A stretch of DNA of 64,000 nt from Caulobacter soli (lineage in GTDB: Bacteria > Pseudomonadota > Alphaproteobacteria > Caulobacterales > Caulobacteraceae). The stretch is from the NCBI RefSeq assembly GCF_011045195.1, contig NZ_CP049199.1, forward strand, positions 310,001-374,000. The letters are read 5' to 3'. The position numbers and the translations under genes were made by a program. This document shows positions 45,534 through 54,584 of this stretch, piece after piece (position 1 is the stretch's first letter; every line of letters starts with the position of its first letter). The notes below the pieces were generated by a model. It did no database searches and had not been told where the DNA came from. It saw only the letters and a list, made by a program, of their open reading frames with translations.

Positions 45534-46867
45534 GGCTTGGCGGGCGGGGCGGGCGGCGTGGCGGCCTGTGCGGATTCCGGCATGAGGAAGCGGATCGGCA
45601 GGGTGATGCGCAGGCCCTCGACGGTGTCGCCCTCCGTGGTCCAGGGATTCATCGCCATCAGCTTGGCCGCCTCCAGGGCCGCCGCGCCGAAATCGAGCGC
45701 GGCCGGCTCTTCGCGTTTGACCATGCAATCCACCAGGCGTCCGCCGGCGTCCACGGCGCAGCTGACCACGCCCAGGCCGGTGGTCGCATTGGCCTTGACC
45801 GCCGCCTGCGGATAGATCGCGGCCATGCCGTCGGTGGTCAGGGTGACGGTCCAGCGGGGGCTGGTCAGCTTGCGCGTGTCGGGCAGGGCCGGGTCGCGAA
45901 AGCGGAAGGGCACGTCGACGCTGAGATTCCGCAGGAGCTTGGTTTCATCGGGCTTCACATTGATCTTGAAGTCGCGCGAAAGCGCCTTGGCGGCCTTTCC
46001 GAACCCCTTGCCCGAAGGGGCTTCGGAGATGACGTCGCAGCTCTTTAGGGTACCCTCGACGGCGATCGAGCAGCGCAAGGCGGCCTGCCCCGAGGCCAGG
46101 CCCTTGGCCTCCTGGGGCCAGGCGGCGCGCACCTGTTCGAAGCTTGGCACGACCGACCACGGCGGATCGATGATCAGGCTGCGGCCTCCGAAGCTGGCGC
46201 CGGTGTCGGGGCTGAGGCCCGACATGTCCCAGTTGATCGGAATGGTCACCTCGCCGCCGGCCACGGGCTTTCCGCCGCGAATCTTGGGCGACAGCTTGAA
46301 CTGCGGCGCCAACTGCAGCGCCGCCGCGCCGAAGCCGAAGTCGACGGGGCTTTCTGTCAGCACCTTGCAGCGGTCCAGGAAGCCCTCGATCGTCACCTGG
46401 CATTGGATGACGGCCTTGCCGGCCCGCGCCGTCTTCAGGGCTTTGGTGGGAAAGGCCGTGGCGAGGGCCTCGGCCGTGGGCTTTCGCACCCAATCAGGAT
46501 TGGAATCGCCGGGAGCCAGGAAGCCGAAGCCGGACTCGAAGCGCTTGCCGACGATCGAGACGCCCTGGGCGTCCTTGGTCTTGACGCGCTCCTTGGTGAC
46601 CAGAGCCAGGGCCGCCTCGCCAAAGCCCATGCCGGCGGGGTCTTCGCCGATGACCTTGCAGTCGACCTCGCGGCCCTCTTCGTCGGCGGTGCAGTCGAGC
46701 AGCGCCTCGCCCGAGATTTTCTTTTCGAAGGCCGCCTTGGGATAGACCGCGGCCCGCTCGGCCGGGGTGACCTGTCGCGCCGTCTGGGGATGGACCTTCT
46801 CATCGGCCGCGCTCGCCACGCCGCTGAACGCCGCCGTGGCGAGCGCCGCCAGAACCCAAACCTTCAT
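45530..46867 (-). CDS. periplasmic protein with four tandem TonB-C-like repeats
   Basis: 445 residues with a signal peptide (MKVWVLAALATAAFSGVASAA). Four repeats of about 75-100 residues follow. Each begins with a YP/FP/WP motif (RAAVYPKAA, ATAFPTKAL, RAAWPQEA, AAIYPQAA), then a strand with a Cys pair ten residues apart (DCTADEEGREVDC, QCQVTIEGFLDRC, RCSIAVEGTLKSC, SCAVDAGGRLVDC), then GFGxAA. This is the TonB C-terminal (energy transducer) fold pattern, but there is no N-terminal membrane anchor for ExbB. The paired cysteines probably form a disulfide in each repeat. Function unknown. Confidence 0.85.
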   Translation of the reverse strand: MKVWVLAALATAAFSGVASAADEKVHPQTARQVTPAERAAVYPKAAFEKKISGEALLDCTADEEGREVDCKVIGEDPAGMGFGEAALALVTKERVKTKDAQGVSIVGKRFESGFGFLAPGDSNPDWVRKPTAEALATAFPTKALKTARAGKAVIQCQVTIEGFLDRCKVLTESPVDFGFGAAALQLAPQFKLSPKIRGGKPVAGGEVTIPINWDMSGLSPDTGASFGGRSLIIDPPWSVVPSFEQVRAAWPQEAKGLASGQAALRCSIAVEGTLKSCDVISEAPSGKGFGKAAKALSRDFKINVKPDETKLLRNLSVDVPFRFRDPALPDTRKLTSPRWTVTLTTDGMAAIYPQAAVKANATTGLGVVSCAVDAGGRLVDCMVKREEPAALDFGAAALEAAKLMAMNPWTTEGDTVEGLRITLPIRFLMPESAQAATPPAPPAKP

Positions 46868-47009
46868 GACGCCCCCGAATATACTGGGCTGCGGTCCGAT
46901 CACTTGCAGCCTAGGGGCGAATCTACAGCGCCTCTCGTCGAAGCGCCACCGTGCACGGGACGCGTCTTGAGGTGTTCCCGCGCGGGCCTCGACCGCCTAT
47001 CTTCCGGCC

Positions 47010-49931
47010 ATGACCGACACGCTCGCGCCCGATTCCGCCACACCCCCTCTGCCGACCGAGGCGGAGGCAGACCGTCCGCTGACCCAGGACGGCCCCGCCG
47101 TGCGGCTGTTCCTGGTCGACGGCTCGGCCTATCTGTTCCGCGCCTATCACGCGCTGCCGCCGCTGACCCGCAAGAGCGACGGCCTGCCGGTCGGCGCGGT
47201 CCAGGGCTTCTGCAACATGTTGTGGAAGCTGATGCGCGACATGCAGGGCGATGCGCCCACGCACCTGGCGGTGATCTGGGATCACTCGGAAAAGACGTTC
47301 CGCAACCAGCTCTACGACAAGTACAAGGCCCATCGCCCGCCGCCGCCGGAAGACCTGATCCCGCAATTCCCGCTGGTGCGCGAGGCCACCCGCGCCTTCG
47401 GCGTGCCGGCCATCGAGCTACCCGGCTACGAGGCCGACGACCTGATCGCCGCCTATGCCTGTAAGGTCCGCGACATGGGCGGCGAGGCGGTGATCGTCTC
47501 GTCCGACAAGGACCTGATGCAGCTGGTCGGCGAGGGCGTTTCGATGTTCGACCCGATGAAGGGCGTGCGCATCGACCGCGAGCAGGTGTTCGAGAAGTTC
47601 GGCGTCTATCCCGAGCGGGTGGTCGACGTGCAGTCGCTGTGCGGCGACAGCGTCGACAACGTGCCGGGCGCGCCGGGCATCGGCATCAAGACCGCCGCCC
47701 AGCTGATCAACGAATACGGCGATCTGGACACGCTGCTGGAGCGCGCGGGCGAGATCAAGCAGCCCAAGCGCCGCGAGACCCTGATCGAATTCGCCGACCA
47801 GATCCGCCTGTCACGCCAGCTGGTGAAGCTGGACTGCGACACGCCGTTGCCCGAGCCGGTCGACGACCTGGTGGTGCGCGAGCCCGACAAGCAGGTGCTG
47901 GCCGACTTCCTGGAGCTGATGGAGTTTCGTAGCCTGGCCCGCCGGGTCGGCGACGGCAATGCGGCGGCCTCGCCCCGCACCCTGGATCGCCCCGTCAGCG
48001 CGCCGACCGCGCCGGTTCTGGGCGTGTCCTACATGGGCGCGGCCGCCCGGGCCGCCGCCAATCCCGTGGCCGAGCCGGCGACCATCGACCATGCCGCCTA
48101 TGTCCGCATCCAGGATATCGAGACCCTGAACGCCTGGGTCGCCAAGGCCGCGGCCAAGGGGATCGTCGCCTTCGACACCGAGACCGACGCCCTGTCGTCG
48201 GCCACCGCCGGCCTGTGCGGGGTGTCGCTGGCCATCGCGCCGGGCGAGGCCTGCTACATCCCCGTGGGCCACTGCGAGAAGGACGGCCTGGCCCTGGAGG
48301 CCGCCGCCGACCTGGTGCAGATCCCGCTGGACCAGGCGATCGCCGCCCTGAAGCCGCTGCTGGAAGATCCGGCGGTGCTGAAGATCGCGCAGAACGCCAA
48401 GTACGACATCGCCGTCCTGGCCCGCCACGGCATCGCCGTGGGTCCGATCGAGGACACCATGCTGATCAGCTACGTGCTGGAAGCGGGCCTGCACGGCCAC
48501 GGCATGGACGAGCTGTCGGAGCTGCACCTGGGCCACAAGCCCATTCCGTTCAAGCAGGTGGCGGGCAGCGGCAAGGGCCAGATCAGCTTCAAGCACGTGG
48601 GCCTAGCCGAAGCCACGGCCTACGCCGCCGAGGACGCCGACGTCACCCTGCGGCTCTACAACGTGCTCAAGCCGCGCCTGGCCGCCGAAGGCCTGCTGAC
48701 GGTGTACGAGACCCTGGAACGCCCGCTGCCCACTGTGCTGGCGGCGATGGAGAACGACGGCATCCGCGTCGATCCCGACACCCTGCGCCGGCTCTCCAAC
48801 GAGTTCTCAATGCGCATGGCCGAGTTCGAGGCCAAGGCCCAGGAGATCGTCGGCCGTCCGTTCAACCTGGGCAGCCCCAAGCAGATCGGCGACGTCTTGT
48901 TCGGCGAGATGCAGATGAAGGGCGGCAAGAAGACCGCCACCGGCCAATGGTCGACCGACAGCGACGTGCTGGAGACCCTGGCCAATGAGCACGAGCTGCC
49001 GCGCGTGCTGCTGGACTGGCGCCAGCTGTCCAAGCTGAAGGGCACCTATACCGAGAACCTGATCGCGGCCATCGCGCCGGGCGGCGGCAACCGGGTGCAC
49101 ACTTCCTACGCCCTGGCCTCGACCACGACGGGCCGTCTGTCGTCGTCGGACCCGAACCTGCAGAACATCCCGATCCGCACCGAGGAAGGCCGCAAGATCC
49201 GCAAGGCCTTCGTGGCCGCGCCGGGCAAGGTGCTGATCAGCGCCGACTACAGCCAGATCGAACTGCGCCTGCTGGCCCACATCGGCGACATCCCGCAACT
49301 CAAGAAGGCCTTCCAGGAGGGCCTGGACATCCACGCCATGACCGCGTCGGAAATGTTCAACGTGCCGATCGAGGGCATGCCGTCGGAAGTGCGTCGCCGG
49401 GCCAAGGCCATCAATTTCGGCATCGTCTACGGCATCAGCGCGTTCGGCCTGGCCAACCAGCTGTCGATCCCGCAGGGCGAGGCCGGAGCCTATATCAAGA
49501 CCTATTTCGAGCGCTTCCCCGGCATCCAGGCCTATATGGAGGCGACGAAAGCCTTCGTGCGCGAGCACGGCTACGTCACCACCATCTTCGGGCGGAAGAT
49601 CAACATCCCCGACATCGGCGGCAAGTCGGTGGCCCACCGGCAGTTCGCCGAGCGGGCGGCGATCAACGCCCCGATCCAGGGCGCGGCCGCCGACGTCATG
49701 CGCCGGGCGATGATCCGCATGCCGGGCGCGCTGAAGGCGGCCGGCCTGTCCTCGCGCATGCTGCTGCAGGTGCACGACGAACTGGTCTTCGAGGCGCCCG
49801 AAGCCGAGGCCGAGGCCACGATCGCCGTCGCCCGCGAGATCATGCAGAACGCCGCCGAGCCGGCCGTGGCCATCTCGGTGCCGCTGACGGTCGAGGCGAG
49901 AGCCGCCGCCAACTGGGATGAGGCCCACTAA
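47010..49931 (+). CDS. polA: DNA polymerase I
   Basis: 973 residues with all three activities. The N-terminal 5'-3' exonuclease (about 30-330) starts at LFLVDGSAYLFRAYHAL. The 3'-5' proofreading domain keeps its acidic residues: Asp389 and Glu391 in AFDTETDAL, NAKYDIAVL, and YAAEDAD. The polymerase domain has motif A DYSQIELR (Asp746), motif B RRRAKAINFGIVYGIS and motif C VHDELV (Asp923). Roles are Okazaki fragment processing and repair synthesis. It has its own leader and hairpins downstream. Confidence 0.98.
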   Translation: MTDTLAPDSATPPLPTEAEADRPLTQDGPAVRLFLVDGSAYLFRAYHALPPLTRKSDGLPVGAVQGFCNMLWKLMRDMQGDAPTHLAVIWDHSEKTFRNQLYDKYKAHRPPPPEDLIPQFPLVREATRAFGVPAIELPGYEADDLIAAYACKVRDMGGEAVIVSSDKDLMQLVGEGVSMFDPMKGVRIDREQVFEKFGVYPERVVDVQSLCGDSVDNVPGAPGIGIKTAAQLINEYGDLDTLLERAGEIKQPKRRETLIEFADQIRLSRQLVKLDCDTPLPEPVDDLVVREPDKQVLADFLELMEFRSLARRVGDGNAAASPRTLDRPVSAPTAPVLGVSYMGAAARAAANPVAEPATIDHAAYVRIQDIETLNAWVAKAAAKGIVAFDTETDALSSATAGLCGVSLAIAPGEACYIPVGHCEKDGLALEAAADLVQIPLDQAIAALKPLLEDPAVLKIAQNAKYDIAVLARHGIAVGPIEDTMLISYVLEAGLHGHGMDELSELHLGHKPIPFKQVAGSGKGQISFKHVGLAEATAYAAEDADVTLRLYNVLKPRLAAEGLLTVYETLERPLPTVLAAMENDGIRVDPDTLRRLSNEFSMRMAEFEAKAQEIVGRPFNLGSPKQIGDVLFGEMQMKGGKKTATGQWSTDSDVLETLANEHELPRVLLDWRQLSKLKGTYTENLIAAIAPGGGNRVHTSYALASTTTGRLSSSDPNLQNIPIRTEEGRKIRKAFVAAPGKVLISADYSQIELRLLAHIGDIPQLKKAFQEGLDIHAMTASEMFNVPIEGMPSEVRRRAKAINFGIVYGISAFGLANQLSIPQGEAGAYIKTYFERFPGIQAYMEATKAFVREHGYVTTIFGRKINIPDIGGKSVAHRQFAERAAINAPIQGAAADVMRRAMIRMPGALKAAGLSSRMLLQVHDELVFEAPEAEAEATIAVAREIMQNAAEPAVAISVPLTVEARAAANWDEAH

Positions 49932-49973
49932 AGGCGAATTATTTTTGCACGAAGGCGTATGCCGCCTGAGGTG

Positions 49974-49997
49974 GAGCGCTCCAGCGATGGAGCGCTC
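49974..49997 (+). terminator. hairpin after polA
   Basis: Perfect 9-bp arms GAGCGCTCC/GGAGCGCTC around AGCGAT, 43 bases beyond the polA stop; no U-run follows. Confidence 0.5.
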
Positions 49998-50024
49998 AAG
50001 CCCAGAGCTTATACAATCTTGGAT

Positions 50025-50047
50025 CAACCTTCCGTAACGGAAGGTTG
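50025..50047. repeat. perfect palindrome in the polA-mcp gap
   Basis: CAACCTTCCG-TAA-CGGAAGGTTG, in the 285-base gap between polA and the chemoreceptor. It could be a second terminator or an operator for the receptor gene 170 bases downstream. Apart from this and the hairpin at 49974, I see nothing else in the gap. Confidence 0.5.
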
Positions 50048-50216
50048 GAGCTAACCAAGTATAGTTTCCTCAAGTGCGACGTTGCGCCACAGTACAGTTA
50101 ATGTCGTGGAAACCCTGGTTCGGTCAGAGGTGGCTCATACGACGCACTCTTCCGGCTGCATCCTAAATACCCGTGGTCTATGAAGTTTTGCGTCGCGACC
50201 CTGATGGAGAGCGACC

Positions 50217-52148
50217 ATGCGCTTTGGCGACCTGAAAATTCCGCACAAGCTGCTGGCTGTGTTCGCCGTGATGCTCACGACCATCGTGGTCATGGGCGTG
50301 ACGCTCTTCATCAACCAGATGGACTATGAAGGATCGGTCGCGCGGACCGAGCGGGCCTATGAGTCCTTGCGCGCCGCCGACACCGCCGCCTTCCGCCTGA
50401 CCCGGCAAGAGAACTCACTGCGAGGCTTCCTGCTCTCGGGCGACGAATATTACGTCAAGCGCCTGGAAGAGGCTCACAAGCCCAAGTTCCTGGCCGCTCT
50501 GGACGATCTGCGCAAGCTGGCCAACGGCGACGAGGGCGACCTGAACCGCATCGCCGCCGTCGACGCCGCCTATGCCGACTATCGCAAGCTGGCCATCGAG
50601 CCCGGCGAGGCCCTGGGCCGCGATCCGGCCACCCACGAGCAGGCCGTCGAACTGGTCAAGCACGACGGCGTCGCCGACAAGGCCGTGACGCCGGTCGAGG
50701 ACGCCATCGAAGCCATCACCAAGGACGCCGAGGCCGTTCTGGCCACCGAAGCCGCCGCTCAGAAGCAGGCGTCTATGGAGACCACCCTGGCCCTGATCAT
50801 CGGCATCGGCGTCACGATCGCCATCGCCGTCGGTGGCGGCCTGCTGCTGACGGGCGGCATCGCCGGTCCGGTCGCGGCCATGACGGCGGCCATGCGCCGC
50901 CTGGCCTCGGGCGACAACGGCGTCGTCATCCCCGCCACGGGCCGCAAGGACGAGATCGGCGAGATGGCCGCCGCCGTGGCCACCTTCAAGGAAGCCGCGA
51001 TCGAGAAGATCCGCATCGAAGGCGCCGCCGCCACCCAGCGCCAGGCCGCCGACGCCGAGCGCGCCGCCGTGGCCGACGAGAAGGCCGAGGTCGAGCGCAC
51101 CGACGCCGTCGCCATCGGCGCCCTCAACGAGGCGCTGGACCGCCTGGCCGGGGGCGACCTGACCCACCGCATCACCATTCCCTTCCAGCCCAAGGCCGAA
51201 AGCCTGAAGGCCAACTTCAACGCCGCCGCCGACCGCATGCAGGACGCGATGAAGGCCATCGCCGTCGCCACCGGCGGGGTCAGCAGCGGCAGCGACGAGA
51301 TCGCCTCGGCCTCGGATGACCTGTCGCGCCGCACCGAGCAGCAGGCCGCCTCGCTGGAGGAAACCGCCGCCGCCCTGGACGAGATCACCGCCACGGTCCG
51401 CAAGACCGCCGCCGGCGCCAAGGAAGCCTCGACCGTTGTCGCCACCGCGCGCGGCGACGCCGAGAAGTCCGGCAAGATCGTCGCCCAGGCCGTCAGCGCC
51501 ATGACCGAGATCGAGACCTCGTCCAACCAGGTCAGCCAGATCATCGGCGTGATCGATGAGATCGCCTTCCAGACCAACCTGCTGGCCCTGAACGCCGGCG
51601 TCGAGGCGGCCCGAGCCGGCGAGGCCGGTCGCGGTTTCGCGGTGGTCGCCCAGGAAGTGCGGGCCCTGGCCCAGCGCTCGGCCGACGCGGCCAAGGAAAT
51701 CAAGACCCTGATCTCGACCTCGACGGCCCAGGTCGAGACCGGGGTGGACCTGGTGGGCCAGACCGGCCAGGCCCTGCAGCGCATCGTCGATCAGGTCGCG
51801 TCGATCGACGCCCTGGTCAACGAGATCTCCGCCTCGGCCACCGAGCAGTCGACCGGCCTGCACGAGGTCAACACCGCCGTGAACCAGATGGACCAGGTGG
51901 TTCAGCAGAACGCCGCCATGGTCGAGCAGGCCACGGCCGCCACCCACTCGCTGAAGGGCGAGGCCAACGAGCTGTCGGCCCTGGTCAGCCGCTTCAAGGT
52001 CGGCGCCGAAGGCATGGCCGCCCCGGCCCCGCGCGCCAGCGCCCCGGCCCGTCCCAGCACCGCCGTCCGCCCCGGTCGCGCCGCCGCGCCGGTCTCGCGC
52101 GGCAACACCGCCCTGGCCACCAAGGTCGAGGACTGGGAAGAGTTCTGA
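50217..52148 (+). CDS. methyl-accepting chemotaxis protein (receptor 2)
   Basis: 643-residue chemoreceptor with the same plan as the one at 37211: TM1 (about 12-34), periplasmic helical sensor (about 35-190), TM2 (about 195-217), HAMP ([20 protein letters not shown]), second HAMP-like unit ([17 protein letters not shown]), and the conserved signalling tip. It ends in DWEEF, a probable CheR/CheB tether. The sensor part differs clearly from the other copy while the cytoplasmic part is near identical. A strong terminator follows. Confidence 0.95.
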   Translation: MRFGDLKIPHKLLAVFAVMLTTIVVMGVTLFINQMDYEGSVARTERAYESLRAADTAAFRLTRQENSLRGFLLSGDEYYVKRLEEAHKPKFLAALDDLRKLANGDEGDLNRIAAVDAAYADYRKLAIEPGEALGRDPATHEQAVELVKHDGVADKAVTPVEDAIEAITKDAEAVLATEAAAQKQASMETTLALIIGIGVTIAIAVGGGLLLTGGIAGPVAAMTAAMRRLASGDNGVVIPATGRKDEIGEMAAAVATFKEAAIEKIRIEGAAATQRQAADAERAAVADEKAEVERTDAVAIGALNEALDRLAGGDLTHRITIPFQPKAESLKANFNAAADRMQDAMKAIAVATGGVSSGSDEIASASDDLSRRTEQQAASLEETAAALDEITATVRKTAAGAKEASTVVATARGDAEKSGKIVAQAVSAMTEIETSSNQVSQIIGVIDEIAFQTNLLALNAGVEAARAGEAGRGFAVVAQEVRALAQRSADAAKEIKTLISTSTAQVETGVDLVGQTGQALQRIVDQVASIDALVNEISASATEQSTGLHEVNTAVNQMDQVVQQNAAMVEQATAATHSLKGEANELSALVSRFKVGAEGMAAPAPRASAPARPSTAVRPGRAAAPVSRGNTALATKVEDWEEF

Positions 52149-52186
52149 TTGCCGTCCCCCTAAGAAGGGGGAGCGATCGGATACCG

Positions 52187-52220
52187 AAGGCTCCCTGGAT
52201 TGCCCCCGGGGAGCCTTTTT
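52187..52220 (+). terminator. Rho-independent terminator after the chemoreceptor
   Basis: AAGGCTCCC/GGGAGCCTT stem continuing into TTTTTCTTT, 38 bases past the receptor stop. A second small stem (CCCCCTAAGAAGGGGG) lies just upstream. Confidence 0.9.
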
Positions 52221-52234
52221 CTTTGGCGGCTTGG

Positions 52235-53026
52235 CTAGTACCAGCCCGCCTCGCGCAGGGTCCGCGCATAGGCCCGGCTGACGGGGGCTTCGACGCCGCT
52301 TTTCAGGGTCAGGACAGCGCGGCCGTCGCCGCGCCGAGCGTCCTGGATCGCCGCCTTGGCCACCCACCAGGAGCGATGGGTCTGGGCGCCTTCGACGCCT
52401 TCCAGCTCGGCCACCGCGTCCGACAGGCGCAGCAGGATCAGGTCCTGGCCCTTGGAAGTATGCAGGCGCAGATAGTGGTCCTCGGCCTCGACGGCGTAGA
52501 TCTCGCCGCCGCGCAGCTTTGGCGGCAGGCGCTCCAGGAAGCGAGGCGGCGGGGCCTCGGGCGGGGCGGCGTGGGTCGTAACCGTCCGCCGCGTGGCCAG
52601 CATCATCAGGGTGGTCATGCCGGCGGTCATGATCAGGGTGACGCCCAGATACGCGCCGACCACGCGCGGCGTCGGGGTCGGACGGCCCGCCGCGAACCAG
52701 ACCAGCGCCGCGAACGTCGGCGTCAGCAGGGCCACGATGATCAGGCCGCGCGGCCAGGTCGAGTCCAGGTCCGGCCACAGCCAGGTGACGCCCTTGGCGA
52801 TTGTGTTGCCCAGCACCGCGCCCAGGGCTGACAACGCCATCCAGTAGAGGACGCGCGGGACGAACGGCATGTCGCCGGTGCCCAGGGCGCCGATCGCGGC
52901 CAGGAAGGCGCCGGCCAGCACGCCCACCAGCAGCGGGCGCAGGTAGGTCTTCAGGAACGTGGCCGTTGACGCTTCGCCAATGGCGGCGGGCCGCCGTTCA
53001 CGCACTGTCGACGCTGTCTCACGCAC
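52235..53026 (-). CDS. membrane-bound LytTR family DNA-binding regulator
   Basis: 263 residues. Four membrane helices (about 28-150) are followed by a proline-rich linker and a C-terminal LytTR DNA-binding domain (about 165-260). The latter has IYAVEAEDHYLRLHTSKGQDLIL and THRSWWVAKAAI (key residues E--DHYL, HRSWWV). It lacks a receiver domain, so it is not a classical two-component regulator. The start used is a GTG (VRETASTV...) with AGGGG upstream; an open frame extends 62 codons further. It is divergent from a DUF2306-like membrane protein gene, a pairing that suggests control of or by that protein. Confidence 0.88.
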   Translation of the reverse strand: MRETASTVRERRPAAIGEASTATFLKTYLRPLLVGVLAGAFLAAIGALGTGDMPFVPRVLYWMALSALGAVLGNTIAKGVTWLWPDLDSTWPRGLIIVALLTPTFAALVWFAAGRPTPTPRVVGAYLGVTLIMTAGMTTLMMLATRRTVTTHAAPPEAPPPRFLERLPPKLRGGEIYAVEAEDHYLRLHTSKGQDLILLRLSDAVAELEGVEGAQTHRSWWVAKAAIQDARRGDGRAVLTLKSGVEAPVSRAYARTLREAGWY

Positions 53027-53114
53027 CTTCGGATGACCCCTGACGCCGCCGATCCTAAGCCGGACCCGACCTTGATCGCCCTTATCACGCCGCGATCGCT
53101 TCGGGAGAAACAAG

Positions 53115-53672
53115 ATGTCCGAACAGAGCCCGACCTTCGGCCGAGCCCGTATCCTGCGCAACCTGCTGATCGGCGCGGGGGTCACCCTGGTCCTGACGAT
53201 CGGCGTCGGCATGGCGCGCGGCTACGGGCCGCTCGCCACGTTGAAGAGCTTCCTGCACGCCCACGGCCGCCCGCACGCGCCGAACTTCGGCCTGCTGGCG
53301 GCCGCGCCGATCCAGATCCAGTTGCACGTCGCCGCCGTCACGATCGCCCTGGGGATCGGCGTGGCGCTACTGGCCGGCGTGAAAGGAAACACGGTCCACC
53401 GCACCCTGGGCTGGATCTGGGTGGTGGCCATGGCCACGGCGGCGATCTCGTCGCTGTTCATCCACCGCGCCAGCGCCGGGCACTTCAGCTTCCTGCACCT
53501 GTTCGCCGGCTGGACCCTGATCGCCCTGCCCATGGGGGTGTTCGCCGCCCGCAAGCACAACATCCGGCTGCACGGCCGGACGATGACGGGGCTGTTCGTC
53601 GGCGGCCTTCTGATCGCCGGGGCCGCCGCCTTCCTGCCCGGCCGGCTGATGTGGCAGATCGCGTTCGGCTGA
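53115..53672 (+). CDS. DUF2306-like multi-pass membrane protein
   Basis: 185 residues, four to five helices. Conserved His and Arg occur at helix borders: IQIQLHVAAVTIALGIG, KGNTVHRTLGWIWVVAM, SSLFIHRASAGHFSFLHLF and RKHNIRLHGRTMTGLF. The spacing of His residues (LHV, VHR-LGW, IH, HLF, LHGR) matches DUF2306 proteins, which resemble heme- or quinone-associated helical bundles, though no function is proved. Divergent from the LytTR regulator with an 88-base shared control region. Confidence 0.85.
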   Translation: MSEQSPTFGRARILRNLLIGAGVTLVLTIGVGMARGYGPLATLKSFLHAHGRPHAPNFGLLAAAPIQIQLHVAAVTIALGIGVALLAGVKGNTVHRTLGWIWVVAMATAAISSLFIHRASAGHFSFLHLFAGWTLIALPMGVFAARKHNIRLHGRTMTGLFVGGLLIAGAAAFLPGRLMWQIAFG

Positions 53673-53738
53673 GCGCGTGCGCTTGCCAGGTCCGCGCCGC
53701 CAGGCCTACGAACGGTCCAGCAACGCGGACCCTCCACC

Positions 53739-54476
53739 ATGACGTCGCAAGTTCGAGCGCCCCGCGCCCAGCCCGCCGCTCCCAAGTCCGCCTCGGGCGC
53801 CAAGCCGGCGGGGCGGGGGCGGCCCGCCAAGGCCACGGGACGGGACCTGAAGGAGAGCATCCTCGACGCCGCCGAGGGACTGTTCGCGCGCCACGGCTTC
53901 CACGGCGTCACCATCCGCCAGGTCGCCGCCGAGGCCGGCGTCGACACCGCCCTGATCCACTACTATTTCGGCGCCAAGCGCGAGCTGTTCGACGCGGTGT
54001 TCCTGCGCCGCGCCGAGATCCTCAACACCGCCCGCGGCCTGTCGATGGACGCCTACGAGAAGACCCACCCGGGGACCATGACGGTCGAGGGGGTGATCGA
54101 GGCCTTCATCGAGCCCCTGTTGCGCATCTCCCAGGATGGCGGCCAGGGGTGGAAGAGCTATTTCGCCCTGGTAGCCCAGGTGAACAACACCCCGGCCTGG
54201 GGCGGCGAGACCATGGCGCGGTTCTTCGATCCCGTCGTCCATCGCCTGGTCGAGACCCTGAAGGTGGTCCGTCCGGACGCGGCGTATCGCGATCTGTACT
54301 GGAGCTACCAGTTCCTGACCGGCTCGATGATGCTGGCCCTTTCGGAGACCGGCCGCATCGACTCGCTGTCGGAGGGGCTGTGCCATTCCAGCGATCTCCC
54401 CGCGGTGCGGGCCCGACTGTTCGCCTACTGCGCCGCCGGCTTCGAGGCGGTGATCGCCCGCGCGCCGAAGGGCTGA
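53739..54476 (+). CDS. TetR/AcrR family transcriptional regulator
   Basis: 245 residues. A basic, Ala/Pro-rich N-terminus (about 1-40) precedes the TetR helix-turn-helix: ILDAAEGLFARHGFHGVTIRQVAAEAGVDTALIHYYFGAKRELF (key residues A--LF--GF-G-T---VA--AGV----IYY/HYYF--K--L). The C-terminal ligand domain (about 95-240) has the WGGETMARFFDPVVHRLVETL pattern of regulators near efflux or acyl-CoA genes. Ligand and operator unknown. Upstream of the polysaccharide synthase gene on the same strand, with a 108-base gap. Confidence 0.93.
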   Translation: MTSQVRAPRAQPAAPKSASGAKPAGRGRPAKATGRDLKESILDAAEGLFARHGFHGVTIRQVAAEAGVDTALIHYYFGAKRELFDAVFLRRAEILNTARGLSMDAYEKTHPGTMTVEGVIEAFIEPLLRISQDGGQGWKSYFALVAQVNNTPAWGGETMARFFDPVVHRLVETLKVVRPDAAYRDLYWSYQFLTGSMMLALSETGRIDSLSEGLCHSSDLPAVRARLFAYCAAGFEAVIARAPKG

Positions 54477-54584
54477 TCGCGATATCCGGATCGGGACTGG
54501 GGCGAATGGGCGCACCACCAAAAACGCCACCGTTCCGACATGTTCAGGTTACAAGTGCCGGCTAGCGAACGCGGGACTGCGAAT

